From: a virus
Virus record (IMG/VR): IMGVR_UViG_3300035209_000017
Coordinates: 1 to 25,232 of that record
Reading direction: 5' to 3' (one strand)
DNA: 25,232 nucleotides
The position numbers and the translations under genes are program-made. Of this stretch, positions 1 through 8,409 are shown in pieces (position 1 is the stretch's first letter; each line of letters starts with the position of its first letter). The notes under the pieces were generated by a model. The model had not been told where the DNA came from and searched no databases. It saw only the letters and a list, made by a program, of their open reading frames with translations.

Positions 1-81
1 ATCAAATTCGTCAAGTTCACTCACAAGCTCTTTGCAGAACTCGGGGGTGAACTCGGGAATATCGATAACGGTTAATGTCAC
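1..81 (-). CDS. Partial CDS, possible 2OG-Fe(II) oxygenase N-terminus
   Basis: Only the first 27 codons are in the window; the gene runs off the left edge. I place the start at a GTG (79-81) that overlaps the TGA of the upstream gene as GTGA, the same coupling style seen elsewhere in this operon. The visible peptide (VTLTVIDIPEFTPEFCKEL, then an acidic helix) resembles the opening strand and helix of phage prolyl-4-hydroxylase-like 2OG-Fe(II) oxygenases, which are known near baseplate genes in marine T4-like phages. No iron or 2-oxoglutarate ligand lies in the visible part, so the family name is a guess from a short N-terminus. The coding call is more secure than the function. Confidence 0.4.
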   Translation of the reverse strand, partial: MTLTVIDIPEFTPEFCKELVSELDEFD

Positions 82-644
82 TGGTTATACAGTCCTAGAC
101 CAAGTAGGTTTTTCGGCCCCATAACTTCATGTAGACCACCATCCAGTTTGGCTTCGTGTTCGGCCATTTCCTGATCAATTGTGATGAACTGGAAATCTGG
201 GTTCGAAATATACGATTGTTTCAGGATCTTGTTAGCACGTTTCACACCATCGATATAATCGTTCATGTCTGCTAGTGCTTCGTGCAGCAACCCGGATTTG
301 TCCGCAAGTTGGGTAACAACATCCCGAATGATGTCTAGTTGAACTTCCAACTGGAATCGGGCGTAGATTTTTTCCTTACATTGGTTGTTGACCATTGTTT
401 CATAGATTTTGGTCTTCGAAGACGCGATGTCTACAACCTTGAAATTGTCTTTGATGCCTTCGACTCTTTGGGTCTGGATATCAATTTCAATTTCAACATA
501 ATCGTAATGCTCTGTATCCAACCACTCCAACGGAACTACACTAATAGTGTTGATGTAAACCCCGGAGGTAGCGTTGAACTGGGCCAACATGTGCTGTGTC
601 CCATTTGGAATTACACTGTCAAGTGCAATAGTTTTGTCAGTCAT
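78..644 (-). CDS. Unknown protein, probable virion component
   Basis: I do not recognise this 188-residue protein. The first half looks beta-rich, with alternating hydrophobic and acidic strands (for example YDYVEIEIDI near residue 50). The second half is helical, with a long amphipathic stretch at about residues 100-145 that could form a coiled coil. There is no signal peptide or membrane segment. The ATG is preceded by GGTGAATT, a good ribosome-binding site, and lies 9 bases after the upstream short-fibre gene. Its stop overlaps the next start. The position at the end of the gp25-gp12 series suggests a structural or fibre-assembly role, such as a fibre chaperone, but nothing in the sequence proves it. 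Confidence 0.6.
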   Translation of the reverse strand: MTDKTIALDSVIPNGTQHMLAQFNATSGVYINTISVVPLEWLDTEHYDYVEIEIDIQTQRVEGIKDNFKVVDIASSKTKIYETMVNNQCKEKIYARFQLEVQLDIIRDVVTQLADKSGLLHEALADMNDYIDGVKRANKILKQSYISNPDFQFITIDQEMAEHEAKLDGGLHEVMGPKNLLGLGLYNQ

Positions 645-653
645 AATTCACCA

Positions 654-1190
654 TTAAGCCGGTAGGTTCAGATAATCGGTATATTGCCACCCGGCGTTCT
701 CTGTTTTAACAATAGATCGACGGATATAAGCAGCCAATGTAGACGAACCATTACCCCATCCGTGGACATAGGTATAGTAGTCTTCAAACACAATAACCGA
801 ACCCGTTGGAACAGCAGCGTAGGTACTTGTCATTTGGCTTACTGTACCCGACCCACCATAGATCCAACGTGGTAGTACAGTTGGTGGTAAGATCGCGGGT
901 TGGATTACAGTAGTCCAGAAGTTGTTGATCTTTGCGGACAATTGGTCTGGGGTAATGAACGCCATAACCGCAGAAGCTACCAGAGATTCTGTATCGGTAG
1001 ATTTGCGCACAAGCCCCGCCACGGTCGTAGAGGCATATACGGGTACATAGATGTACTTCGCTTCTACAATCGCATCCTGCACGGTCGTAGACACGAATCC
1101 TTTGGCAACCGCAGCCCCTGTAGTCTTGTCAAAGCTAATTTCCGAACCTTTGTAAGATTCGGAAATTTCTTTAGCAAATGTATAAGTCAT
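654..1190 (-). CDS. Short tail fibre-like protein (reduced gp12-type)
   Basis: This 178-residue protein follows gp11, where T4 has gene 12. Residues about 35-45 (STTVQDAIVEA) resemble the T4 gp12 N-terminus (TDVQAAI). Residues about 53-90 (ASTTVAGLVRKSTDTESL, then an ITPDQL motif) match one copy of the gp12 shaft repeat (STxxGLxxxST...A.TP..L). The C-terminal 70 residues are beta-rich with aromatic and glycine residues. T4 gp12 has about 527 residues with several shaft repeats and a large zinc-binding receptor domain. Here there is one repeat and no His-rich head, so this is a much shortened fibre or a connector. The start has the ribosome-binding site GGTGAATT. The match rests on pattern and position. 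Confidence 0.55.
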   Translation of the reverse strand: MTYTFAKEISESYKGSEISFDKTTGAAVAKGFVSTTVQDAIVEAKYIYVPVYASTTVAGLVRKSTDTESLVASAVMAFITPDQLSAKINNFWTTVIQPAILPPTVLPRWIYGGSGTVSQMTSTYAAVPTGSVIVFEDYYTYVHGWGNGSSTLAAYIRRSIVKTENAGWQYTDYLNLPA

Positions 1191-1198
1191 AATTCACC

Positions 1199-1804
1199 TT
1201 ACGCGATGCGTAGCCATGTATAAAGGGTTCTGGAGTATTTAGTCTCGGAACCTAGAAGCTCCCACCAGCCATAACCTAGATAACCGGGCGTACCACCGAA
1301 GGTTGTTGTTGTGGTCGCGATAGTCAGACCCAGTTGAACGTTATTGTCCACCATATGGTCTTTGGTATCGACGTAAGTTACGGTCACTGTGTTTGTAGAC
1401 GCAACAACCGATGTAAACACGCCGGTATACGCAATCAATACCGCTCGGATTTTTGTGGCAATCTGTGTTGTGGTATCCGTTGACAGAATCGCAACAGGGT
1501 ATCCCATAATCGACAAGTTACCGGTGGTTGGTGTACCCGTAACGGTAACCACACTGACTTGCGAGCTACTTGAAGTAGGGGCAAGGTTCGGGTTACGGTT
1601 AGTTAGGGTTACAATCACAGTTCCGGGTTGAGCAGTTGCCCCATCCCAGATTTGATCTAATGCAGCTTGGACGTTTGGCGTATCAACCCCAACCGCTTGT
1701 TGGGCGGCGGTAGCCGACCCAACTTGCGGAAATAGAGATTGATCATAAGCCATGTCTACCGCTTTGTTAGTTGTTACACTAGCGGCTGATCTATTAATAC
1801 TCAT
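1199..1804 (-). CDS. 11: Baseplate wedge gp11-like (short tail fibre connector)
   Basis: In T4, a gp11 trimer sits at the wedge periphery with gp10 and links the short tail fibre gp12 to the baseplate. This protein has 201 residues, against 219 in T4. Its central and C-terminal parts follow the T4 pattern: a TGTP..GNLSIMGYPV strand pair corresponds to the T4 PITVLVFGLPV region. A helix with ATKIRAVL corresponds to VAKVRVAL. TVTYVDTKDHMV corresponds to EVTYLDNQKHVL, and the PGYLGYGWWELLGS end corresponds to PGYGTWNLLGA. The start ATG overlaps the gp10 stop as TAATG. Position directly after gp10 supports the call. The N-terminal 60 residues are diverged. Confidence 0.75.
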   Translation of the reverse strand: MSINRSAASVTTNKAVDMAYDQSLFPQVGSATAAQQAVGVDTPNVQAALDQIWDGATAQPGTVIVTLTNRNPNLAPTSSSSQVSVVTVTGTPTTGNLSIMGYPVAILSTDTTTQIATKIRAVLIAYTGVFTSVVASTNTVTVTYVDTKDHMVDNNVQLGLTIATTTTTFGGTPGYLGYGWWELLGSETKYSRTLYTWLRIA

Positions 1805-3573
1805 TAGGCAGTTCTCACCCAGATGTAAGTTGTAATTGCTGGTGGGATAATTGCAAAGTCAGATGCGGTTTGACCCGATGTGCCATTGACATTAACCTTC
1901 GCCAATTCATACGTTGCCAGTGGGGTTAGTTCTTCGTCTGGATCTGGTAAACAACCTGTTAGGTTGACTTCACCAGTACCGGATAGTGCTTCCCGCAGGT
2001 ACTCACGATCAGATTCCATTTGTGGAATATGTTCGAGTGTCAGTTGAACTTGACGCGAACCAATTAAGTTACCCGCGATTTTCGCCGGGTTGTTGAATTC
2101 ATCCAATACAGCCGAGTTAACACCAAACAATGGATCTGGCTGACTGGTATTATCCAATTCATCCGTAAAACCAAAAATGGTTCTACCTTTCGCATATCTA
2201 GCCCATGTACCGAAACCCATGTACAGACTTGGGTTGGCTGGGTTATTCGCATTCAAGTAAACCGAACCAACCGGGTAGATCGATTCCAGCAATTGAATTA
2301 CGTTTCCGAAGCGGATATTTGATTCAGTACCAGCTACCGGGACAGCACTTTGAGCAGTCGGAGCAGCCGTGTTTGTGTATCGGATCTTGTTCGAACGGTT
2401 GAAAACGAACGTTGTATCCAAGAAGACTTGTTGCGCTCTTGTTTTGATACCGTCTGGGCTATCCCATTCTAGGATCGAACCAATTTCGTTGTTGTAGTAA
2501 ACGATTGTAACAATGTCACCGTCGTTTAGGTCTGGGCTGATAGTCAGTTTGTTCCAACGACCTAGACCGTCTACACCAAACTTGTAATCCTCGTTAGCTG
2601 CACCGTTAAGCATTGCTTTACCGGCTTCAACCAACAGAGTACCGTTAACCATGATTTCACATGCAGCCGGGTTGATTTCTTCGTCTTCTGGACAACCAAA
2701 GTCTGTCAGGCTATATGCACCACCAGCTTTGATTCGGGTATTCTGACCAGCAACCGAAGCAGCCGGGTTACCCGGATCTAGCATCTGGCAATCATATCGA
2801 ACATACGATACTGGCGAACTTGCAACACCCTTGCTGTAACTGATTACAGTAATCGTATCACCATTGACAACGTATGGAACGTAGATATCAACACCATTCA
2901 AACGAGCGATTGCACCAGCAGTACCATACGAACCGTAGTCAGTGTTTACTAAGGTCGAATCATATGTCAGCAACGAACCGTTACGATACACTTGCACCGC
3001 AGCGGTGTTATATCCATTGGTGCTGATATTGGTGAACAACCCATACTGATATGGGCCACCGGTTACAACACGGTAAGATTGAACAACAACACCAGTACCC
3101 GGAGCTTGTGGGACCGAATCCAGTTTCATGTTGTTGATATAACGCCATGTCGCCGGGGAGGTATACACGAACGTCAAGTCCATGAAATCCGTACCGAAGG
3201 TAACCGGGTTGGTGGAACCACCAATCGAGTCGCCCGACATTGGGTGAATAATTACGTTGTTGGTTGCCCACGATGCGTGTACGTCGCGAAGTTTGATAAC
3301 GCGGCCATATTCAGCGGGGGAACCTTTTGGAAGCGTAATGGACACCACACCACTCAAGGTATTGATGTTATACGCTTCGCCTAAGTCTGGGTGAAGGGTT
3401 GAACCATTCGACCAAGACCATGTTTTAAACGCACCGGCTGGGTGGAACTCTGTTCCGTCCCCCAGAGCGGCGTATGCTTCGTCGAAGTTCGACTTGATTT
3501 TTAGACCACCTTGGCGAATGTAATCGCCAGTGGAATCATCAACAGCCGAACCTAAGATAATGTCTTGTTTCAT
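1804..3573 (-). CDS. 10: Baseplate wedge gp10 (tail pin)
   Basis: gp10 trimers form the tail pins at the wedge periphery and bind gp7, gp9, gp11 and gp12. The protein has 589 residues (T4: 602). The N-terminus MKQDIILGSAVDDSTGDY is nearly the T4 opening, followed by the GGxKIxxNFDExYxxLGDG motif shared with gp9 and then the TLPKG and RDVxAxW motifs near residues 80-105. The C-terminal 150 residues carry the IYPVGSVYLNANNPANPS..MGFGTW motif, typical of T4 gp10 and of phage collar-type domains, and end in TTYIWVRTA, close to the T4 end. A GTAGG ribosome-binding site precedes the ATG, and the stop overlaps gp11. Identification is very secure. Confidence 0.95.
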   Translation of the reverse strand: MKQDIILGSAVDDSTGDYIRQGGLKIKSNFDEAYAALGDGTEFHPAGAFKTWSWSNGSTLHPDLGEAYNINTLSGVVSITLPKGSPAEYGRVIKLRDVHASWATNNVIIHPMSGDSIGGSTNPVTFGTDFMDLTFVYTSPATWRYINNMKLDSVPQAPGTGVVVQSYRVVTGGPYQYGLFTNISTNGYNTAAVQVYRNGSLLTYDSTLVNTDYGSYGTAGAIARLNGVDIYVPYVVNGDTITVISYSKGVASSPVSYVRYDCQMLDPGNPAASVAGQNTRIKAGGAYSLTDFGCPEDEEINPAACEIMVNGTLLVEAGKAMLNGAANEDYKFGVDGLGRWNKLTISPDLNDGDIVTIVYYNNEIGSILEWDSPDGIKTRAQQVFLDTTFVFNRSNKIRYTNTAAPTAQSAVPVAGTESNIRFGNVIQLLESIYPVGSVYLNANNPANPSLYMGFGTWARYAKGRTIFGFTDELDNTSQPDPLFGVNSAVLDEFNNPAKIAGNLIGSRQVQLTLEHIPQMESDREYLREALSGTGEVNLTGCLPDPDEELTPLATYELAKVNVNGTSGQTASDFAIIPPAITTYIWVRTA

Positions 3574-3584
3574 TTAGCCTACCA

Positions 3585-4394
3585 TCACAATACAATACGG
3601 GTGAAATCAGTTGATCTAACAGCAACTTTTACTTGTGGTAAAGTTGTGGTTAATGTCATAATGACGGAACCAGACTGAATAGAAAAATCGATGTCATATA
3701 CACGAGTAGAGCCGGTGCTAAGAACTGAGGATTCATTATAAACATACGTTGTACCATCATGAGCTACGTGGATTTCCGAGGAAGTAACCGCTGTGCCGCC
3801 CGTGCGTTGTAGACCGGTAACGATCAATACTGCCGAGGTAAACGATGTGGTACTACCGATGTTGTAAACTTGTGGTGTGACCGGTGTATAAACAAACACT
3901 TTGTCGATCAGACGGATATCGCGATCCATCAGACTTCGCATAGAGTAAGTCCAGTTAACTTGGCCGGGTGTGTCGTTGACACAGACAAACACTACTTCAA
4001 TGAAATTGCTGTTCAATACAACCTGTGCCAATGCACCATCAATTTCTTCGATACCATCTGCCTTAACAGAGATAGGGTTAGTTGCCCACGAACCGAACGG
4101 ATCGCGCAGTTTAACCATTTCCCCAATTTTTCCGTTTGGAAGTTTGACCGTCAGCACACCGTTTCGGGTGTCCACATTCAGTTGACTACCGCGATCTACG
4201 GGGTAGGTGTAATATGAACGTGCTGGGGTCTGGAAGTAACCAGTTGCATGGATGTCTTGTGGATTCGCACCTTGTTGACCAAAGGCGTCGTAAATCTCAG
4301 TAAACATTCCGTTAAGCTTGGTTGCACCATTATACAAAGTGTCGCCAGTGGTGTTATCACCAGCAACACCCGTGATAAGCAGGTTTTTACTCAT
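3585..4394 (-). CDS. 9: Baseplate wedge gp9 (long tail fibre connector)
   Basis: gp9 trimers are the baseplate sockets for long tail fibres and pass on the host-binding signal. This protein has 269 residues against 288 in T4. The N-terminal motif (residues about 8-40: ITGVAGDNTTGDTLYNGA then KLNxMFxxIYDAFGQQ) and the IHATGYFQ motif near residue 48 match T4 gp9 closely. The rest is beta-rich and ends in a strand pattern like the T4 C-terminal beta-sandwich. The first ATG lies just after the gp8 stop (TAATAATG). The C-terminal domain binds the fibre, and its divergence from T4 fits a different fibre; the alanine-rich fibre at 12085-14052 is a candidate partner. Confidence 0.93.
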   Translation of the reverse strand: MSKNLLITGVAGDNTTGDTLYNGATKLNGMFTEIYDAFGQQGANPQDIHATGYFQTPARSYYTYPVDRGSQLNVDTRNGVLTVKLPNGKIGEMVKLRDPFGSWATNPISVKADGIEEIDGALAQVVLNSNFIEVVFVCVNDTPGQVNWTYSMRSLMDRDIRLIDKVFVYTPVTPQVYNIGSTTSFTSAVLIVTGLQRTGGTAVTSSEIHVAHDGTTYVYNESSVLSTGSTRVYDIDFSIQSGSVIMTLTTTLPQVKVAVRSTDFTRIVL

Positions 4395-4396
4395 TA

Positions 4397-5398
4397 TTAG
4401 AAACTCAAGATAATTCGGATTGATTCTGTTTGGTCGCTAGAGCGATAAATCGGCGGTCGGTTCTCGATATACAGAACTTCACCAGATTCCACCAGAAGTT
4501 GGTCAGGGGTATAGGAATACGCCGTGGCTTTAACGTCCGGGTCACCCTGATGCGTTTTTTTCAGCAACGGGTTCACAACGATTGAAAGTTGACGGTATCC
4601 GGTGTTACCCACACGGTTTGTGTTTGTGAAGTCTCTATCTGTCAACTGAGCAGACCCCATCAGGGAACTACAGTTGATGTCAAAGATCGTCCGGCTAATT
4701 TGGTTGATGTTTCCAAGATCCACAATCCCCCACTTGGTAGGATTTGATTGAATCTCGTCAGGCGTCGGGACCACGATATAGTCATCGTTGGTCGAGTTAA
4801 TCACTTCATCAGGCGGAATCGTGTACAGGTAAGCCCACAGATAGCCGTCGCCGGTATCAATCGCAGAGTTTTTACCCTTCGGGATATTGTCATTTTCACC
4901 AAGACTTGCGGTTGGTGTCCATGCCCCACCGGCCATCAAACATGCCGTTCTATCTCGAAGTTGGTTGACACTACAAACCCCATCCTCTTGCGGCTCTTGT
5001 ACACAGCGATAAACCATGTAACCAGCGTCGGATGTGTCATATTTATTCACGCCCGTTAGGGAGTTTACAACCACAACATCATCAATATGGAAGGTCAAAC
5101 TATCTTGATAATTCGGATTACCCCAGTCTCTACGCGGGATTACAGGAATCCAAGACATCTTGGAAACCTTGACCAACCCGAGCATATCATCCCAGAGTGC
5201 CGCAATACCGTTGTCATTGGTGACAGGGTACGGCGGCTTAAAGTATGAACTCGATTCGTAAGTGGACCACGGGGCAGCCCGCCCGAACGACATGTAATAT
5301 GTGTTCGAGTCGGCTGTATCCGCGATTCTTCCAATAAAGTTCATCATCGCAGTGGTTCTAAATTTAGGGGTTACAACCCCACGATATATAATTGTCAT
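4397..5398 (-). CDS. 8: Baseplate wedge gp8
   Basis: gp8 is a dimeric wedge subunit packed against gp7 and gp10. The length is 333 residues, almost the same as T4 (334). Clear family motifs are IYRGVVTPKFRT at the start, SFGRAAPWS near residue 40, VIPRRDWG near residue 85, CLMAGGAWTP near residue 152, the GDGYLWAYLYTIPPD block near residue 184 and the C-terminal ENRPPIYRSSDQTESI. Each has a direct T4 counterpart. The start ATG overlaps the gp7 stop (TAATG), so translation is coupled. A run of seven A residues in coding sense lies near residue 280, but the frame is intact. Confidence 0.95.
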   Translation of the reverse strand: MTIIYRGVVTPKFRTTAMMNFIGRIADTADSNTYYMSFGRAAPWSTYESSSYFKPPYPVTNDNGIAALWDDMLGLVKVSKMSWIPVIPRRDWGNPNYQDSLTFHIDDVVVVNSLTGVNKYDTSDAGYMVYRCVQEPQEDGVCSVNQLRDRTACLMAGGAWTPTASLGENDNIPKGKNSAIDTGDGYLWAYLYTIPPDEVINSTNDDYIVVPTPDEIQSNPTKWGIVDLGNINQISRTIFDINCSSLMGSAQLTDRDFTNTNRVGNTGYRQLSIVVNPLLKKTHQGDPDVKATAYSYTPDQLLVESGEVLYIENRPPIYRSSDQTESIRIILSF

Positions 5399-8300
5399 TA
5401 AGAATCTTTCCTTTGTGTCAACCCGTCCTTGAGACGTAGGTTAACCAGTTTGCGTGTGTTGATAAAACGCAGGCTTGAACTATCGAACAGGAACGAATCC
5501 TTGCGGCGTTGATCCGAATTCTGCCCATCAATCACTTGTGGGTTATCCGCCATGTACGTTGGTCGTAATGGGAAGTCCTGCCCAGCTAATGGGTGATCAA
5601 TTGTCAGTATCTCACCAAAGTCATTGATCTTGTATTTACCTTGATCATCCAAGTCAGCGATGGTCATCGGGTATTTACGCGGCAATCCCATGTCCCATTT
5701 CAGGGTCTGTAGGATATCAATCAAGGTTTCTTTGTGCGTTGTAGACACACCCGAGTTTACAAACATGGTAATCATCATGATCCCAACGAACCCGAACCCG
5801 ACTGGGTGAACAAATCTAAGCACATCATCACGATATTTCGAAACTTGCATTTGGGAGTAGATGGAAATCGCGTAGTACGTTGGTCCGCGTTTCAAATAGT
5901 CCTGACTGTCAAGTGGGGCTTCCTTACCTACCACACCGCGAATCACGGTGCCGGTGAAGGCTGGGTTTACAGTTGCTGAAAGCGTACCGCCTTCATCGAA
6001 CTCCCCGATAATGTTATTTAGTGTTACCTGCCAGTAGGCCGTACCGCTTGCATCAAAATAACGATCATAGTAGACAACATCGCCGTATCCGGTAGCGGAA
6101 GTCAGTCTGTTACCCACCAAATCCGATGTAATGTTGTCGGATGCAATCACAATGTCGTATTCATACTGCGAATCGGTTTCTGTTGTTACAGTCACTTCCT
6201 CGTTGTACAGCAGTTTGAACAGGAACTTGTAAGAATCCTTGACACCTTTGATCGAATACAGATCGGATGCACGGTTGTTCACGAACTTCAACAGCTCTTT
6301 CCACTTCGCTGTATCTAGGTAGACGTTGCGTTTCGACAAGTCGTTGTAGAACAGTTCGAGGTATTCAGTTTCGTTTACGTCGTGGTTTTGGATCAAATTG
6401 TACAACTGTCCGTAGTCCGACTTGCGGTCGCTCGACATGAACTTGAGGTATTCTTCAACAAACGACACATACAGCGGTTCGTTCTGAATGAAATGCTCAG
6501 GCAGCATATGGAAAACCAATGGATCTAGCGGCGGAACAATATCCGATTCGTTAGTAGGCGTTTCAATTTCTTCAACCACATCAATTACGTTAGATGCCAG
6601 AATCGCGGTTGCAACTTGTCGATTTGGTGTCCATGTGAAAATTGCGTTGTCTCTTGTACGGAAACCAAGGCTGTAATAGCCAATGATGTCGCCGGTCGCT
6701 TTCTTGTAGAACACCATCCCAACAACATAGCCGGGGAACCCACTGATATTGAACGAATCCGCGTAGAACGTGAACTTGCCGTTATCCAGAGTTTCGGATG
6801 TATTGGTTAGTGTGTGAACAAAATCGGTACGACGGGTAATCAGAGCCAATCGAGCTTTGTAGTTAACCCACATTCTGTGTCCAGCAAACCACAGGTATTG
6901 CGATTCGTACTTATAGTTTTCTTCGCGTGGAACCCAAACTTCACCATCACTTGAACGCATTGGCAGTCTATAGCCACGGTTATTCGTTACAAGAAGGGTT
7001 GGATCAACTTTGTATTTCACCGCGTAGTCAACACGTTCCGGGTCTACATCACCATCGTCATATCCCGGTGTCGCAGGTTCTTCCGCATCGTCATCCGCAA
7101 TTACATCATATGGACGGTTGATACCATCAATTAGAATGTGAGTTGGCGAGCGTGACAGGTTAGAAATCAACGGATCAAGGGTCACACGGGCGTCTGAGTC
7201 GTTACCGTACACGCGAGTCGAGGTTGTTAGATCAAAATCGATCTTGTAGACCCCTTCATAGCTCGAAGGAGCAACGTTGTATCCGCTTTCGAGGGTTACC
7301 CCTGTACCTGTTCTAGTTCCCGGCACATACGCATACAGCTCGTCGTTGTAGCAAACCAGATTCTTAATCAGCACATCGTTTGTTACGTCGCCTGTTACCG
7401 CGATTGTTTCGGCGTTCCACTGGCGATTACCGGAACCGTCTAAGCTCAATACCTTCAATTCCAGAGAATAGATGGTGTTGGCAGATGCGATGAACAGTTT
7501 AGAACCGTCTTCGGATATAACAATGGCTTCAACCGATCCTAACCCAAGTCCAGACGGCAGATCAATCAGCTTGGAAATACGGAATGTACCCGTGTTACCC
7601 GGACTGAATGTTTGTTCAACCGAACTTAATGTGATTTCGTTGTTCGACCACTTGATATCGGTACTGAATGTCAGGGTATAGATCCCGTCATAACCCATGA
7701 TCAACATGGCGTCATCGGAAGTTACCGCAACTTGTGTACCGACTGGGTTACCTACACGCCCTAGAATACCACGATGGAGAATCCATGATGCGGCATTGTT
7801 CTTCGAATAACGAACAAGGGATTGCAGGCGTTCAAATGAAAAGAAGAAGTCGTTGAAATATGCAGGCAGAAGTTTATATCTGTCACCACATGCTTCCGAG
7901 ACATCACCGTATAGTTTCAAAGATTCGTCTTGGAACAGAACAAAGTCCTGTAGCTCTGCGATGTTTGTTTTCTTATTATCGAAAACAAACCCTTCTTTGA
8001 TCAGAATACCATCAATTTCATCCGTGTTGAAGTTGAAGTTGTTGTTGGCTTTGGTCAATTTTTCATTAATGAAGTTCTGATAGATCGAAACCGAAGCCTG
8101 AGAAGTTACTACATACGAATTGCTTGCGAATGTAGTAAATTCCTCAGACAAACACCACTCACTTGGGGTGTATTCAGTCGATACAGCACGCACCCGATAG
8201 ATATATTTCGTATTGGGTGTGACGTGCGGGTCAAAATATTCAGATTTGTTTGTAAAATCAACGGCGAAATAGTTCCCGCCGTTTGCTGATTTTTGAATTT

Positions 8301-8400
8301 CATAGGTGAATATTCCGCCGAGGTCATCCCATGTAATCATGGCGAATGTCCCGGCGACATTCTTAATACGAACGATTTCTAATGCTGGTGATTGTGCCAT
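5398..8400 (-). CDS. 7: Baseplate wedge gp7
   Basis: gp7 is the large wedge backbone protein that holds gp6, gp53, gp8 and gp10 together. The length is 1000 residues (T4: 1032). Residues about 1-92 form a fibronectin type III-like domain (ITWDDLGG, then TKYIYRVRAVSTEYTPSEW), as in T4. The central beta-propeller-like region (residues about 180-400) has repeated LxIxxSxDG-type strands. The C-terminal third contains the family motifs YSIKGVKDSYKFLFKLLYNEE, TSATGYGDVVYYDRY and VLRFVHPVGFGFVGI, all with close T4 counterparts. The gene starts 9 bases after gp6 with a weak ribosome-binding site, so it may rely on re-initiation after gp6. It is the longest gene in the window. Confidence 0.95.
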   Translation of the reverse strand: MAQSPALEIVRIKNVAGTFAMITWDDLGGIFTYEIQKSANGGNYFAVDFTNKSEYFDPHVTPNTKYIYRVRAVSTEYTPSEWCLSEEFTTFASNSYVVTSQASVSIYQNFINEKLTKANNNFNFNTDEIDGILIKEGFVFDNKKTNIAELQDFVLFQDESLKLYGDVSEACGDRYKLLPAYFNDFFFSFERLQSLVRYSKNNAASWILHRGILGRVGNPVGTQVAVTSDDAMLIMGYDGIYTLTFSTDIKWSNNEITLSSVEQTFSPGNTGTFRISKLIDLPSGLGLGSVEAIVISEDGSKLFIASANTIYSLELKVLSLDGSGNRQWNAETIAVTGDVTNDVLIKNLVCYNDELYAYVPGTRTGTGVTLESGYNVAPSSYEGVYKIDFDLTTSTRVYGNDSDARVTLDPLISNLSRSPTHILIDGINRPYDVIADDDAEEPATPGYDDGDVDPERVDYAVKYKVDPTLLVTNNRGYRLPMRSSDGEVWVPREENYKYESQYLWFAGHRMWVNYKARLALITRRTDFVHTLTNTSETLDNGKFTFYADSFNISGFPGYVVGMVFYKKATGDIIGYYSLGFRTRDNAIFTWTPNRQVATAILASNVIDVVEEIETPTNESDIVPPLDPLVFHMLPEHFIQNEPLYVSFVEEYLKFMSSDRKSDYGQLYNLIQNHDVNETEYLELFYNDLSKRNVYLDTAKWKELLKFVNNRASDLYSIKGVKDSYKFLFKLLYNEEVTVTTETDSQYEYDIVIASDNITSDLVGNRLTSATGYGDVVYYDRYFDASGTAYWQVTLNNIIGEFDEGGTLSATVNPAFTGTVIRGVVGKEAPLDSQDYLKRGPTYYAISIYSQMQVSKYRDDVLRFVHPVGFGFVGIMMITMFVNSGVSTTHKETLIDILQTLKWDMGLPRKYPMTIADLDDQGKYKINDFGEILTIDHPLAGQDFPLRPTYMADNPQVIDGQNSDQRRKDSFLFDSSSLRFINTRKLVNLRLKDGLTQRKDS

Positions 8401-8409
8401 TTTCTATTA

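Noticed and set aside
4553-4561. Run of seven A in coding sense in gp8, as a possible frameshift error
   Set aside because: gp8 motifs continue in the same frame on both sides and the total length equals that of T4 gp8.
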